Source: Hyposmocoma kahamanoa | Taxonomy: Eukaryota > Arthropoda > Insecta > Lepidoptera > Cosmopterigidae | Length of the DNA stretch: 64,000 bases | Reading direction: 5' to 3' | NCBI RefSeq assembly: GCF_003589595.1 | Contig: NW_020653726.1 | Coordinates: 11,217,873 to 11,281,872, forward strand | In this document: positions 9,741 to 22,950 of the stretch, piece by piece | How positions within the stretch are numbered: the stretch's first letter is position 1 | Layout: each line of letters starts with the position of its first letter | The notes under the pieces: generated by a model | Databases searched by the model: none | Told to the model about the DNA's origin: nothing | The model's input: the letters and a program-made list of their open reading frames with translations, nothing else | Made by a program: the position numbers and the translations under genes

Positions 9741-10286
9741 TAAAAATAGGTTTTTATACAAAAGTGAGGGCATAGTTGCTTGAGTCTAAAGCAAATAATT
9801 GTACTTACTACATTTTAACACAGAAATGTATGTATATTGCTCGTTTAGTGCTTTTCTCGTTGTAGTTTGCTAGGTCTTAGGATGTTAAGCCGTTATTCGG
9901 AATTAAATTAAAGTATTAATACGTACAACAAATAAAACAGAAAATAAGTTTAAATATGTATACAAAAAAAATAATTAAATGTCATAATATTTAGTTTTGT
10001 AAGACCCAATGTAAATGCCAAGCTACGTATTGTTCATTTTAGAATTAATTTTGAATGACGAACACCGAGTTGAAATTTTGTAGCGTAATTGATGTCATGT
10101 TCGTTTTACGAATATTGACTGAAATAACCACTGACTTGTAACGTCAAATCAAAAAGTGTTTATTGAAGTACAATAGGCATAACAAAACAGATGTTGAGAT
10201 CATCCCCTTAATAATTGAATACTTGTGCTAGGAGGTTCTTTATGTAAAACATACGTTAATACAAACTTTAAATAATAAAACAAAAA
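9741..10286. other. No supported feature
   Basis: AT-rich sequence without a coding frame of note, RNA gene or repeat that I can match elsewhere in the window. Confidence 0.4.
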
Positions 10287-10800
<514 letters not shown>

Positions 10801-11188
10801 TTCGTCGAGTCACTTAGTGTTATTTTAAAAAAATTATCATTTACTAGTTATGGATAAGTACAATATTTAGAGATCTCCAAAAAATACTTTTTGTTTACGT
10901 ATAATATTATGATTTCATGACTGTACTTCATCTGTACTTAAATTACAACAGCTCGCCTGTCATGCCCAAACTTTTTTAATCAACACCAGCCCTCTCCAAA
11001 ACTACCTACACACAATTTTACTTCTAAGCACACAAACTTTGATATTACAAAACGACGTCACTTCTCAGAACTTGTAGAACAGTGATCCACTGCTGAATTT
11101 CGATCGTAAAAAGGATTTGCGACAATAAACTTGCTCACTTAGAAAAACCGCTGCTGCTGTCCTTCTAAGTTGGTCATCGCCTTATTGT

Positions 11189-11345
11189 CAAAGTCAAAGT
11201 CAAAGTCAAAGATTATTTATTCCATAGGTAAAATAAATTTACACTTGAAATCGTCACATTTAAGCTACTGCTCGTTCACTACGCTGACCTCCCTGAGAAG
11301 AACGAGCAAGAAACTCTAGGGATTGCTCTTTTAAATAAACTTAAA
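11189..11345 (-). repeat. LINE/SINE 3' end with CAAAGT hexamer tail, copy 2
   Basis: (CAAAGT)n is followed by GATTATTTATTCCATAGG, ACACTTGAAATCGTCACA and GAGCAAGAAACTCTA..ATTGCTCTTT, matching the start of 7880-8515. This is a truncated copy of the same family. Confidence 0.65.
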
Positions 11346-11644
11346 TGCTATGGAATACACTTTGAATCAAATTTGTGTGGATTCTGGGGCCATGTCGTCT
11401 TTCCATACATCTATATCTAACGCATTCAGAACAAAAGATGCATTTTACGATTATGATTATTATTAATATTCGATACTCCTCCTATTGCCATATCTTTCTG
11501 TGAATATCTTGATCTTATAATCTACTTGCTTATTTCTAATAATTACAATATTAATTAAATTTTTATTGAATTGATATTCAATTATTTTTTGTGAAATTAC
11601 TCCACTAGTTTGTTATAATTATTAATACAAAGATCGAACACTCA

Positions 11645-11740
11645 GAAAAAATTCCTTCGATCCGGTTGGATTCGAACCGACGTCCTCTTGCATACCGTGC
11701 CAGACGCTATACCAACTAAGCCACGGAACGAACCAACGGA
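11645..11740 (-). repeat. tRNA-like sequence (SINE head or tRNA relic)
   Basis: On the minus strand a TGGCTTAGTTGG A box and GGTTCGAATCC B box are spaced as in a tRNA, and a T6 run follows shortly after. The acceptor ends do not pair and the anticodon arm is about 2 nt too long, so it is not a functional tRNA. It is unrelated in sequence to the SINE at 6372 and 22,951. Confidence 0.55.
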
Positions 11741-12600
11741 CCTCACGAATTTTTGTATGTGCTTGCGTCGTGTCTTTGTATTTAGTTTTTCAACGACTTC
11801 GTAGTGCCATCTATGAGAAATCTGTGACAGATTTATTTTACAGATTTTATTAATTACAATATTTTCTCATACGAAAATGGTTGAAATTATGACCAAAATA
11901 TCTATTCCTGAAAGATTGCCACCATTTATTTTAACCCGTCACGCATTCTAGAGACACATGGTGTCCCTAACGATATATAGTTACGGGTACCCACCTTATT
12001 ATTGATTGATACCTCAACTTAATCTACAGCACCATTGTAAGTCAATGTACAGCACCAAATTTCTGTGACGATGATTCACTGAGTTCCGGCATTGCTACAG
12101 AATACTTAATTTACAGCAAATTCAAGCCCCTATGCTTGAAAAAAACCACAGAACCTACAAAATGAAACTTTTCTCAGTGCTAGTCAAATTGAATCCTTTC
12201 CGAATACCAAAATCGGTATTGTAATAAAAACCACACCCCAGATACTCCATACAACGGTCGAAACTTATTTACCTATACTACTACTACATACAGCAAGGCG
12301 CTATCAGCACACCTGCAAATGTGTGCGTGAAGTGGCAGGGTTACCCATCACTTTCTCGTACTATTACGTTACGTGGTCAGAGCGGCAACATAACGAAAAT
12401 TCTAACACGAATCTGTAATATATATTTGTATTAATAGAATCCTAATTAAATCCTAATAATTACACATGTTATTTAGGTATTTACATCTGTATAATATTAT
12501 TATTTTTAATTAATTCACTAACTAGAATAATACTGAAGATTTATTTAAAAAATATATTAATGAGTCCTTTGGCTCTGTGGTGAATCCCAAAAAGTCTTAA
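11741..12600. other. No supported gene
   Basis: AT-rich intergenic sequence with no credible coding frame, RNA gene or repeat match. Confidence 0.4.
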
Positions 12601-12609
12601 GAATATGCA

Positions 12610-12770
12610 TGGCACATTGGATCTAAATTCTGTTATTCTCACTCCTTCACTGTTCATGCGGTCAGACTTTGGAACGTACTTCCTATTTCTGTTCACGAAA
12701 ATACATCATTTGAACATGTGACAACAAACAACAAACAACAAATGAATTTGAATGACACAATTCAAAAAAC
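12610..12770 (+). pseudogene. Small LINE C-terminal fragment
   Basis: The plus frame reads SFTVHAVRLWNVLPISVHENTS, similar to the F..SAVRLWNSLP motif close to the end of insect LINE reverse transcriptases. Only about 40 residues remain. A short AACAAAC repeat follows. Confidence 0.4.
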
Positions 12771-13420
12771 ACTATTTTTGAGATAAGCTCAGAATCGTCT
12801 TCTACAACACGTATTTTATGTCATACAATAAAGACCCAAGTCAAAAGGAGAAGAACAACCCATAGATGGCTCCCGTGCCACTACTGCCTAAAATAGTCAA
12901 CGTGCCACAATTCAACATGTACCTATTCAAGAAAATTTAAAAGAAAATATCCTCAATCGGGTGTTCCGCAACAGTAAGTTCGTTTTTACTAATATTAGGC
13001 ACGATATGTCTTTTGTGTTTAATATTTTTTTATTCTAAAATCTCGTAATTTAGTTAGTTATTATTATAGTTCATTATTAGATACCTACTTAACTAAATAT
13101 AAACAATTCTGACATGTCTATTTAATGAAATATACATTTATAAAATGATTTTTACTTACCTTCAAATATAAAATACAAATACCTAGCGTCATATGAAATT
13201 GCATGCCTCTTTTGATAGTTATTGATTTGTAAAGTGTGTTTCATTATAAAAAGATATATCAAGATTGTTTACATTTATTTAAGCACCTAAACAAATAATA
13301 GTACATTTACATTGCTTACTTTGATTTCGTTATTTTCAATAATGAATATTTGCTCTAATTTCAATCTACAGCGTAGCTATATAATAGATCTTATGCCAAA
13401 TGTGCTTAATTTTTTAGATA

Positions 13421-14070
13421 CACAGAACCGAAAAATCAAAGAGAAGAAGGACCGTATGGATTTTCACTAAGAAAATCGAATTCCCCCGTAAATAAATTAA
13501 ATTATTCTGAAAATCCGTCACAATGCATAGAAAACTTGGAGTCCCCAGGCAGAACAACATTTTTATACAATGACAATCTAAATAATGACCGCATCATTAT
13601 AAATCTGATTACTCCATTAACTCAGAAACCAGCTGAAAAGGCTAATTGATTAAAAACTAAAGTCATGACACCTGAAAATAAAAGTCCTCCTCAACTGGTA
13701 CAACAGAACAACTTAAAGATAAAACTCCACCTTCTCAATTGATCACAATTGAACACAACGAAGAAAATGAAGTTTCATGTGGCTTTTGCAGCATCGGAAG
13801 TCCATCAATATTGTCCCTTGGTTTATCGGAATTTCCTATGGGAGAGCAGAATATGAGACTTAATGACGATGATAATTTGACTGTGAGACCCCTATCAAGG
13901 AACTATATGCAATAGAGCGATCTCCATTAAAACCGATAGTGCCTTCTAATACCTCGCTCACACTCCGATTCATACGTTCAGTAACGTGCAGCTGTAGAAG
14001 GCTCACACAGTGTCAATTGTTATTTCGCAAAGAAAATACCAAGATCGATGTCTCTAGTAAGGTTTAAGTC
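13421..14070 (+). pseudogene. Unidentified decayed coding region
   Basis: After a TTTTTTAG acceptor-like site at 13,411-13,417, a frame reads YTEPKNQREEGPYGFSLRKS and continues about 70 residues to a stop at about 13,651. Two nearby frames then carry the reading on: DKTPPSQLITIEHNEENEV and FCSIGSPSILSLGLSEFPMG, later KELYAIERSPLKPIVPSNTS. Such a chain of long, non-repetitive, polar frames joined by single shifts looks like a former exon or exons. I do not recognise the family. It could be a pseudogene, or part of a real gene with sequence errors. Confidence 0.45.
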
Positions 14071-17000
14071 TACATCTCATTGCCATTAGGTCTTATGAAA
14101 ATCTGAAACATTGACTTTATTTTATGTAGGTTTTAAAACAAAATTGCTGAAGCCTAAATTGCTTACTATTGTTTGGTCCATAGCTTCTGTCGAAATTTAT
14201 ATTTTGTCTGATTTCTGTTTCAGTCTTTGTGAACGTTTTGTTAAGTGTATAAGCGTAAAACAAGAACAATTCTTCTTTTTCAAGTGTCTATTTGAGAGAA
14301 GAGTATATTATTATAAAAATTTGTTTGTCTTAGAATTGTGTTTTCCGAATCGAAAAGGGGCAATAAAAAATAGAACTCGAACTCTATGGACGAAAACAAA
14401 ACTTCACCCAAGTTGAACTACTATGGCAATACAAAGGGCAACACCATCAATGCTCATTCTTAATAACACTACCTAACCATCTTCCCAAAAACTAACTACC
14501 CTTACTACCTATTTTCTGTCACGCTCTGCATAGTCGGCAGGAATCTGGCCACCGGCTGCGGCTTGTTGGTTGTCTCCTCCACAATCCCGGCGATGGCTAG
14601 CTACTGGCAAGCAACTGCTCTTAACTTTTAGCAGAATATCAAATGTACAAAATATTTCCTTTGACACTATCGACACACAACTGAGATTATTTAAAATTAG
14701 CAGACTTGAGGCACACAAAGAACAAACGAAAAGCGAGTACTGGGTTTCAGAGATCTTGCTCTCGCAATGCTTCGTGTAAGCCTATACTCGCCAATCCTTA
14801 TCCTGCAGGTATTACGAATGAATTTATCGGCAAATTTTCCTCGATTTTCTAAACTTAGTCGCCATTTCATACTAGGCGTAATTTGTCTTATACCTTATAT
14901 TTAATAGCTATATATAAAATTCAAATTCAAATTTTCAAATTTAGAATTATGTGCCAGTTAGGTACCTATACCTATACTCTAGCTAAATTCGATGTAGAAT
15001 AAATGTCAACAAACAAAAACATATGACTTTTAGGGTTTTCATCAAAGAGTCTTCTTTTACAGTTACCACAATTCCCACGAAATTCAACTAGATTATTGAT
15101 AATACTACATCTTAAAGTCATGTTTATAATGAATATTATTCAATAGAAATGTCAAATCACATAACAATGACATAAAAATGAGCAATAATTAATTATTTGT
15201 AAAATTGTGTCATCCCTAGTGACTTTTTGATTTGAAGGAAGATATTGCAAACATTCGAGTTCTGGTGGTAATTCAAGTTCAGAATCGGAAATAAATGCTG
15301 GATGATATAATATTATGTGGTAAATTAATATCAAATAAAATCTTACAATTTTGTTTTTTTTTTCATCTGCCATTACCATACAATCTAGCAGTAAATATTA
15401 ATAAGATGCAAACACTTATTTTTATTCCTAAATCATATGTATCAATTGGTATTTTGTAAACTTTATAATAATTCGCTTGGTAAGTATTACTATACATACA
15501 TATATATATATTATCTACATAACCCAATTACCTACCTATCTATTTAAATTTCAATTAAGGGAGCAGCCTGTGGGCAGAGCAAGCCTTAATAATGAGCATT
15601 GAAAAAATGTTCTTTTCCTATGCTATCATTGGTTACCTAGCAACGTTTTGTTATTAAACATACTACATGAAATTTGGCTAGAGTTATAGTAGTAAGTATC
15701 TTCCCCAAAAAAGCATAAATAAAACAAGAAATTTACGATTTCACATTTGTATTAAAAATTCTATCCTTCGTTGGATTAATACCAAAGGCGATGACAACAA
15801 TAGTTCTTTGTTATGCAAGGCTGTAAAGTTGTTGTTTGACGCGGTGCTGTATTGAAACCTGAGAAAGCGAAGAAAGCTAAGATTTATTTTTTAGAAGACC
15901 TTCTTTTTTTGAAACTCATTATAGTTCTGTGTACAGTACTATAATAGGTACTCAATAAAGTTCTGTGTATAGAACTTAAATGCAATTTTTCAGCTCCGTG
16001 GCGAGCACCATAGACAATAAAAATTTTGATTTAGAACTAAAACGGGCACCTCTAAGATAATATCATATTATGGTTTATGAAATTATAATTGACAGATTAT
16101 TTTATTTACCTCGACGTTTCGGACGTATAGCAACATCCATGGCCTCGAAAGGACCCATTAAGTTTTTAGGCATACACGATTAAGTCCCGAATTTAAAATC
16201 AAATAAGTAATGTGTGAAGATCGTGAAAGTTTAAATCAGTGTAGTGAAAAACAGAATTTTGTAGGAAAAACGCATTTCATGTTTTCGTCAAAATACGTGA
16301 TAAATTGTTGGATTCTTGTCACGAGTTTTTCATAATCATTATAATCAAACGACTATTTTATTTTAGTTGTAGAAGGTATACCTACATATATTTCGTAATA
16401 AAAGAAATTAAAATAGTCGTGTAACGGCTCTGTTGTATATAGTAAATGAAGACACCCATACGGATGAGGTCAGGGCTGGTCCGCACGAAAAGCCAGATGC
16501 TTGCCGTGTTCACTCCGCCTGACCGTATACCTGGTAACTGCGTAGGATTTATCAAAACAGCATTGCATTTTATTATTACCTCTAGTACCCGACCTGTGCA
16601 AGTGGCAATCTTGCCAGTGACTAAAAGTCATTTGTACCTACCATTATACAAATTATGAAAAGTTAAATCTAAAGACTTTTGATCGAATATCGCCTCCAAT
16701 GTAACGGAACAAGATCCGTCTATATGTAGCTTGATGTGCTGCCGTCTGTACTATCGCTATTGGCATGGCGCCGCCCCGCCGTGGCAAATTTTCATTCGGA
16801 CGTATTGCTTTAGTTTACTAAAAAATAGAAAAAAAATATTTTAAAAAATAGTACATGCACATTATCTAGCCGAGTCCTTCGTAAATTACAAGTGTCTACA
16901 CGCCACACATGTTTAAATTTCACATCGGAATCTGTGTAGTGTCGTATGTGAGTGGTACCTAAAATATGATAATTTTACATGAACAAACATCAAGTTTCAC

Positions 17001-18124
17001 ATATCATACCTCAATTAGTTGTTTCATAAATATAGTAAATATATTATTCTACTATATAAATAAAGTTTCTTTCGCAAAATAAACGAGCACATAACTTTTT
17101 TTTGCAGTACAATTAACTCTCGGCAATCTGCGTGTTCCGTTTTTCATCGGATTTCTATCAGTTGCCCTTTGCATTTGGTACAGACTGGACGCATTCAATC
17201 GACTTGGAAGTAGGTATATGGAGTAACTACTACTCTTTATTTTGGTAATATGTCTTTGAATGTCAAATAATAATGTACTGAAAATTAGTATTATGGAGAA
17301 AGTGATTACACATCGATAGTGAACACAGCTCTATGAAGTTCACATGGAAATCAAAACAAAAAAACGATAAAGTACGGAGTCCTGAATTGAAATTATTCTA
17401 GATAATTAATTAATAAATAGTCATCATAATCTAATAGACCCGTTTGGACAACTCTCATCGTAGTGTAACTGAGATACCTGTATATCGTTAACCTAATTAT
17501 CTGCCCAGCGCGATTCAAAAGTTTACGATGTTGTTATCGTTTACATTATTTTTAGGTTTATTGATATTAAGTTCTAAATAGAAGAATTAACGTTTATTTA
17601 ACACATTATAACGTTTAATAAAATACTAAGTATTAAGGTCAATATGATAGCAAACAAAAACAATTCAAAAGCAAAGCCTAGTCACAAAAAAGAGACACCA
17701 CTGAAGTACATACAAACAGGAAGTCAACTTCCAAGATGGAAAAAGACTACGAGCGTATCGATGCGTCCTTAGGCCGAAATTAATGTAGCTAATTCTAACA
17801 ATTACAAAAGAAGAAGCCTGACTTTACGGCTCTAGGTACCTATTGAGCACTTTTAATTTTCTCTATATTATTTATGTGAGCTAGTACTTTTACGTGGAAT
17901 CAAATTGAGCCGGTGCAATTCAGCGATTAATTGCTATAAACACTATTTAAACAAAATTGATTGAGGATGTTTTTCAGACATTTCGTAGTAGGTAATTGCA
18001 TTTAATTTCGGAATTCATGTGAAAGTAATACTTGTGTTGTATACAATATGTATAATGTGGCAATAAAATTAATATCTTTTTGAAACATAATAATTATTTG
18101 TTTATCGTTTTCTTGATTTCTTCC
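14071..18124. other. Intergenic; no supported gene
   Basis: Scattered frames of 60-100 codons on both strands begin at non-ATG codons or lack any family. A GACGTTTCGG motif at about 16,113 is a small relic of retroelement-type terminal sequence. I found no RNA gene. Confidence 0.4.
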
Positions 18125-18320
18125 CACGGCTCGTGATTTCAAGTGCCACGCCCCGCGCCGCGCGACGATTTGTAGGGGCGAGCTCGCGCTACAGGCGACT
18201 CTAGGCAGCCTCGTGCCGATGCACGTGGTGGTGCGTACTCGGAAATGTGCCGAGTTCTAGGAGGTTCTAGTTTGGATTGAGCTGTCATTTCCATTCGAAA
18301 ATGTCATGTGAAGAACGCAA
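18125..18320. promoter_or_regulatory. GC/CpG-rich island, possible promoter
   Basis: A sharp rise in GC (GCCACGCCCCGCGCCGCGCG, then GGGGCGAGCTCGCGCT) occurs in an otherwise AT-rich stretch, with no open frame and no visible inverted repeats. It could be an upstream promoter or first non-coding exon of the formin gene 6.4 kb downstream, or a GC-rich repeat. Nothing in the sequence decides between these. Confidence 0.2.
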
Positions 18321-18745
18321 AGCTATTTCTGCAGCCTTTTTTATATTGTACAGTGGATACAACTTATTTATAGCAATATTACGCGTAATACAGTGTGATG
18401 GTATTGCCGCCTAATTTGGAATGTTACAGAGGATAGAAGGATGTTTGTGTTAGTGTTAGTAATTATTTAATAACTTATCAGATACTGTAAAAGAATAAAA
18501 TTGTGGACAATTTAAAATGAAATTGCCTAATTTATTACTCAATGCGACTACAATATTTTTATTTATTACTTGGTAATTTAGAATGTAAAATTTAACTAAT
18601 GTGATGTGCCAGATGGTTCTTAATATTTCGTAACTTTTGTTTGACCCTCTCGAGTAATATGTAAGTAACTCTTGTTAATGCGATTGATTAAATCGAAGAT
18701 GCGGACGCTGCACGTATTGAGAATGATTTTTCAAGTATTTGTTGA

Positions 18746-19270
18746 TTATAAGAAGCCGTGAAATATTAATATATAGTAAAATAATACCGGAATAAGATAA
18801 TTAAGTAATGTAGCGCTGGTTAGCGAAGGGGGTACGTAGAACGACGAATTAGACGCAGACGGGAAGACTTGGGACTGATACTTCGGGATATCGCTATTGT
18901 ACAGGGAGAATAGGAGGGGCGAGAGGACAGCCTTGCGGGACTCCAGCACTTACGGGGTGAGGGGAGGAGAGAGCGCTTTCGACTCGGTAGCGGAAAGAGC
19001 GATTCGATAAGGAGTCTCGAATGATGTGCTCGTGCACGAGCACATGACGGTCGGGCACGCCGAGATTGTACAGCTTGTAAAGTAAGCCGTTGTGCCAGAC
19101 TTTGTCGAAGGCTTTTGCCACATCGAAGAAGAGGGCGCCGGTGGGCATCAAGCGGGGGCGATCGAAACCTTAGGAAATATGCTCCACTATTCGGTGCACT
19201 TGCTGGACGCATGAGTGCCCAGTTCTAAAGCCAAACTGTTCGTCGGGCCTCCGAGAGCGTAATTGCTCTC
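18746..19270 (-). pseudogene. Jockey-group LINE reverse transcriptase fragment
   Basis: The minus frame reads GALFFDVAKAFDKVWHNGLLYKL..LGVPD, then SNRSFRYRVE and VSAGVPQGCPLAP, RT motifs A and B of insect Jockey elements (catalytic D in FFDVAKAFD). The C-motif region is lost or frameshifted. The fragment is truncated at both ends. Confidence 0.8.
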
Positions 19271-19459
19271 ATCAGTCTTGAGGACATAGGCCTTCGATTC
19301 GTTGGCTTGTCTCAGAATTGGAGCAGTTGTCAGCAATCTTTTCAATTCACAATATGTTACATCTTGTTCATTGCTCCATGACCATAAACTAGGATATTGG
19401 CAAGATGATTGATGACTTGCTTCAGTGTCTTACTATGTATAGCAGTAACCCCCATTTCA

Positions 19460-19880
19460 TCATAAGTATTTTAGAGACAAATTAACCTCGTTAGTGGACG
19501 TGGAGTACGAAGACGTAAATCTGGATTTGAAGGATAGAGGCACAGAAATAGAAACAAAAGTGAAAGAATTTGCGGTCAGAAAAAGATATGCGCGGAGTCA
19601 ACCATTAATGTAAGACAGAAAGTTACGTGAAAAATACGACAAAGGTGAACAAACTGTCCACGGCCTTTAAAACGAACTTAATTAATAAGAACTGGAATCA
19701 CGAAGAAGTTGTAGTTGGTATAGCAACGGCCAACAATACAATCACGTAAAAAGATTGTACTACTAAAACGAGTCGAAGGAAAATGGGAAATCTGAACAGA
19801 TGAGGAAAATAAGGAAGCTTTTGATACCGCTAAGAGCAACAACAACTCAAAGCATAATAAATTGTTAACGATGTAAGATA
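19460..19880 (+). pseudogene. Possible decayed coding fragment
   Basis: A plus frame reads KLTSLVDVEYEDVNLDLKD then GTEIETKVKEFAVRKRYARS before stops, with short further frames to about 19,880. The composition looks coding but the length is short and no family is recognised. It is probably an old retroelement relic. Confidence 0.25.
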
Positions 19881-21510
19881 TTACATGACTACTACTAAAA
19901 AGAAATTACTTGTTTTGCTTTAAAATTTATAAGTATTGTGATTACCTTAAGTTTTGATTTGTTTGTATATCAAACGCTTCGCCTAACCGCGAAGCGACCA
20001 ACACTGGATTTCATTAATACTGTACTCAACCGACCTGTCGAATCAATAAGATTTTGTTCGTCCCGTTCTAGCTGGTGGATCAATAACTTTGTATTTGTCG
20101 CAAAAACTGCTCTGAAAATGCAAATTAATGAATTTCATTTTGAGCATAAAGTATTCCATTTTAAGGGTAACAATTCCATCAGAAAACTGAATAAATTATA
20201 TACTGTGTGTTTTTTACCAATTTATAATTACTTATTAATTATTATTATTATTACATTTATGTTAGAATAATTTTAATTTTATTTTATTGTATTTTAAAAA
20301 ATTGGCCATAAGTGCTGGTCAAATTAAATAAAACTTCATAACCATCGGGACTTCAATAATTATTGCTTCATTAAAAGTTGAAAATGGCTGTCAATTGCTG
20401 TATACACATGCGTGCACGTTCACGTGCAGAGCACGGAACTGCTCTAGTAGCTTTGACAAATATATGTAGCAACTGTTTTTTTTTTTAATAAAGAATTTGC
20501 ACACCACACGATCCAATATAAATGTAAGTATTGTGTCGGTATGTACGTTGATTTCAATTTACATTATAATATAATAATTGAATGCTATTGTATGAAAAAG
20601 TTTTTATTATATTTGACAAACTCTCCTATCTAAATCTTTTTTTTATTCGATACATTGACATAATAATAACTTGAAACCGTGTTAATTTATATTTTTATTA
20701 ACTTTATTCATGTTTATGGTAAACACATTTGACTGAAATAAACCATTATTAAAGAGAGTTATTCATAAAAAAGACCCAATTATACAAACATCAGGCTCTT
20801 TGTATGTTAGGTATAGTGTCAATTTCTCCGTATAGTCCCAGTAAAAAAAACGCACTGTTCACTTATCAATTACTCACTCTAGTTTCAACATAGTGAACCG
20901 AGTGAGCCATACAATTAGAGAGCTTTACCTTTCTCGTGTTTTAGACTTAGTTCTTGCATGTGACGACGTCACTGAGTTAGTATTTTATTTATAATGCTAA
21001 TGTAAATTATGAAGTTAAATTTAAATTTCTGAATTTAAAACCGGAAAAATAGTTACATTTCCTATGTGTAACAGTTGCGGAAATCTAACAACTCGATATA
21101 AATGACGTTTGTTTATCATATGAGTGCTATATAACGAGTAGGCAATGTACAATTCACAAAGGTAGCCTATTTAGACTAATATGGAAAAAATATTTCTTTT
21201 GTTTTTTATGTGTTTGTGATTATGTATTGGTATTGGTATTGGTGCAACGGGCTAATTTCCGCAACTCGACGTCAAGGCGCCTATTTTGTGATTATGTATA
21301 AAAATATGAAAGAAGTCCAGTGGGCTACACTTAAAGATATTTACTATGTAAAGACACTGAACTATGTAATGGTCAATATTTAGTAAAAAAATAGTGACTT
21401 ATATACGTATACTTAAATTTACAAAAAAAAAGTTTGGAGGTTTCAAAAGTGACATTTTTGGATAGTATATATTATACTGGCGAGCAGTGTACCTACTTAA
21501 ATTAATAATA
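19881..21510. other. No supported gene
   Basis: AT-rich sequence. A 110-codon plus frame at 19,938-20,270 has no recognisable domain. About 21,255-21,295 (CCGCAACTCG..GCGCCTATTTTGTG) resembles the LINE 3' region at about 36,765-36,800. A CCGGAAAAATAGTTACATTTCC block at 21,040 recurs at about 29,920. Confidence 0.35.
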
Positions 21511-22788
21511 GGGGTTAAAGTATGAAATTGCCGATTTGTACTGAAAATCTAAATTGTTTATTTTTTAAATTTTTAACAAATTTATTTAATCAAAATAGTT
21601 GCCATTATTATCTATACATTGCTGCCATCTAATGGGAAGGTTATTAATGCCTTTGCGATAGAACTCCGACGATCTAGACTGCACAAACTGTGTGAAAGCA
21701 TTTTGTACTGCCTCCTGGGAAGAAAACTTCTTGTCACGTAGATAATTGTCCAAATCACGAAAAAAATGGTAGTCCGTTGGAGCAAGGTCTGGTGAATACG
21801 GAGGATGACGAATGGTTTCTAACTGCAGTTCCTGAAGGGTCAAAATGGTTTCTCGTGCTGTGTGAGGTCTCGCGTTGTCGTGGAGCAATAATGGTGAAGA
21901 TCGATTCATGAGTCGGGGCTGTTTTACTGCTAGTTTTGTCAACATGGTTCGGAGTTCGGCACAATAGACATCTGCCGTTATTGCTTGACCAGATCGGAGA
22001 AAACTATAGTGAATAACACCATGCTGAGACCACCAAACAGTTACCATTACCTTTTTATTGGTAAGTTTTGCTTTAGGACACTGTTGTGGCATTTGACCTG
22101 GGGTCAGCCATTGCATTTTTCTTTTCCGGTTATCATAAAGAATCCACTTTTCATCACATGTTACAATTCGATCCAATATTCCTTCATTTCTGTACCGGTT
22201 CAACAAGGCAACACAAGTTTCAACACGCGTTTCTTTCTGCAGATCAGTAAAATCATGAGGCACCCATTTTTCGTATTTTTTTATTTTATTGATTTGACGC
22301 AAGTGAGTCAATATTGTGGGTAAGGTAACGTTAAACCATGCCGCTAATTCCTGGGTAGTTTGACTAGGATCGGCTTCCACTATCTCTCTTAATTCATCGT
22401 TATTCACCTGTGTGGGCGGTCTTCCTCGTGGCTCGTTCTTTAAGTCGAAATTTCCATCACGAAAGCGTTTAAACCAAAATCGCACGGTGCGTTCATTAGT
22501 AGACCCCTCTCCAAACGCAGCATTGATATTGCGGGCTGTTTCTGCCGCGTTAGTTCCGCGTCGGAACTCGTATTCAAAAATCACTCGAATTTTCGCAGTA
22601 TCCATCTTTCTTGTCTAAATTGAATAACAAAAGCAATTGAAAGTCGATATTCAAATGTTTCAAATTTAAAAAAAAAAATCACAGAAACCATTTGAAAAAA
22701 GTTTCATTCGAAAACCTCAAACCATGAAGATTCTATGAAAATTCAAAGAACCTATTGCAATAAAACGGCAATTTCATACTTGTTTTTC
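21511..22788 (-). mobile_element. Mariner element with full-length transposase (1278 bp)
   Basis: A TA dinucleotide flanks both ends (21,509-21,510 and 22,789-22,790). The terminal inverted repeats of about 27 bp share AAGTATGAAATTGCCG exactly, while the outermost 6-7 positions differ between ends. The length is right for a mariner, and the interior is one uninterrupted transposase gene. The intact ORF and clear ends suggest a fairly recent insertion. Confidence 0.9.
21586..22605 (-). CDS. Mariner transposase (DD34D), intact ORF
   Basis: This 339-residue, ATG-initiated single-exon ORF encodes a cut-and-paste transposase acting at the element's own terminal repeats. An N-terminal helix-turn-helix pair (about residues 5-110, including ERTVRFWFKRFRDGNF and the GRP linker) precedes the linker motif WVPHDFT (114-120). 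The catalytic acids lie in TCDEKWILYDN (D151), LLHDNARPH (D243) and YSPDLAPTDYHFF (D278). D243 and D278 are separated by 34 residues, as expected for mariner. The C-terminus (RWQQCIDNNGNYFD) is full length. It resembles the cecropia subfamily, which includes the transposase part of human SETMAR. No stop or frameshift is present, so it may still make protein; activity is not shown by sequence. Confidence 0.95.
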   Translation of the reverse strand: MDTAKIRVIFEYEFRRGTNAAETARNINAAFGEGSTNERTVRFWFKRFRDGNFDLKNEPRGRPPTQVNNDELREIVEADPSQTTQELAAWFNVTLPTILTHLRQINKIKKYEKWVPHDFTDLQKETRVETCVALLNRYRNEGILDRIVTCDEKWILYDNRKRKMQWLTPGQMPQQCPKAKLTNKKVMVTVWWSQHGVIHYSFLRSGQAITADVYCAELRTMLTKLAVKQPRLMNRSSPLLLHDNARPHTARETILTLQELQLETIRHPPYSPDLAPTDYHFFRDLDNYLRDKKFSSQEAVQNAFTQFVQSRSSEFYRKGINNLPIRWQQCIDNNGNYFD

Positions 22789-22950
22789 TAAGTTACAGGA
22801 TTCAAAATTTATTTTGACGTGTACGTATTTTATTTATACATACTTTAAGCACTTACTTATCTACATCTAAAAAAAAGGTTTTAGGAAACTAGTGATTAAT
22901 AAAGTTTTAATTTTAAGATCCAAAGTTATGGGCCTATAATATCTACTGTT

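Noticed and set aside
18820..19212. 130-codon minus frame rich in R, S and L
   Set aside because: Out-of-frame reading of the Jockey-group RT fragment, whose true frame is at 18,894-19,151.
19938..20270. 110-codon plus frame
   Set aside because: No recognisable family, isoleucine-rich end from an ATT repeat, no splice or regulatory context.
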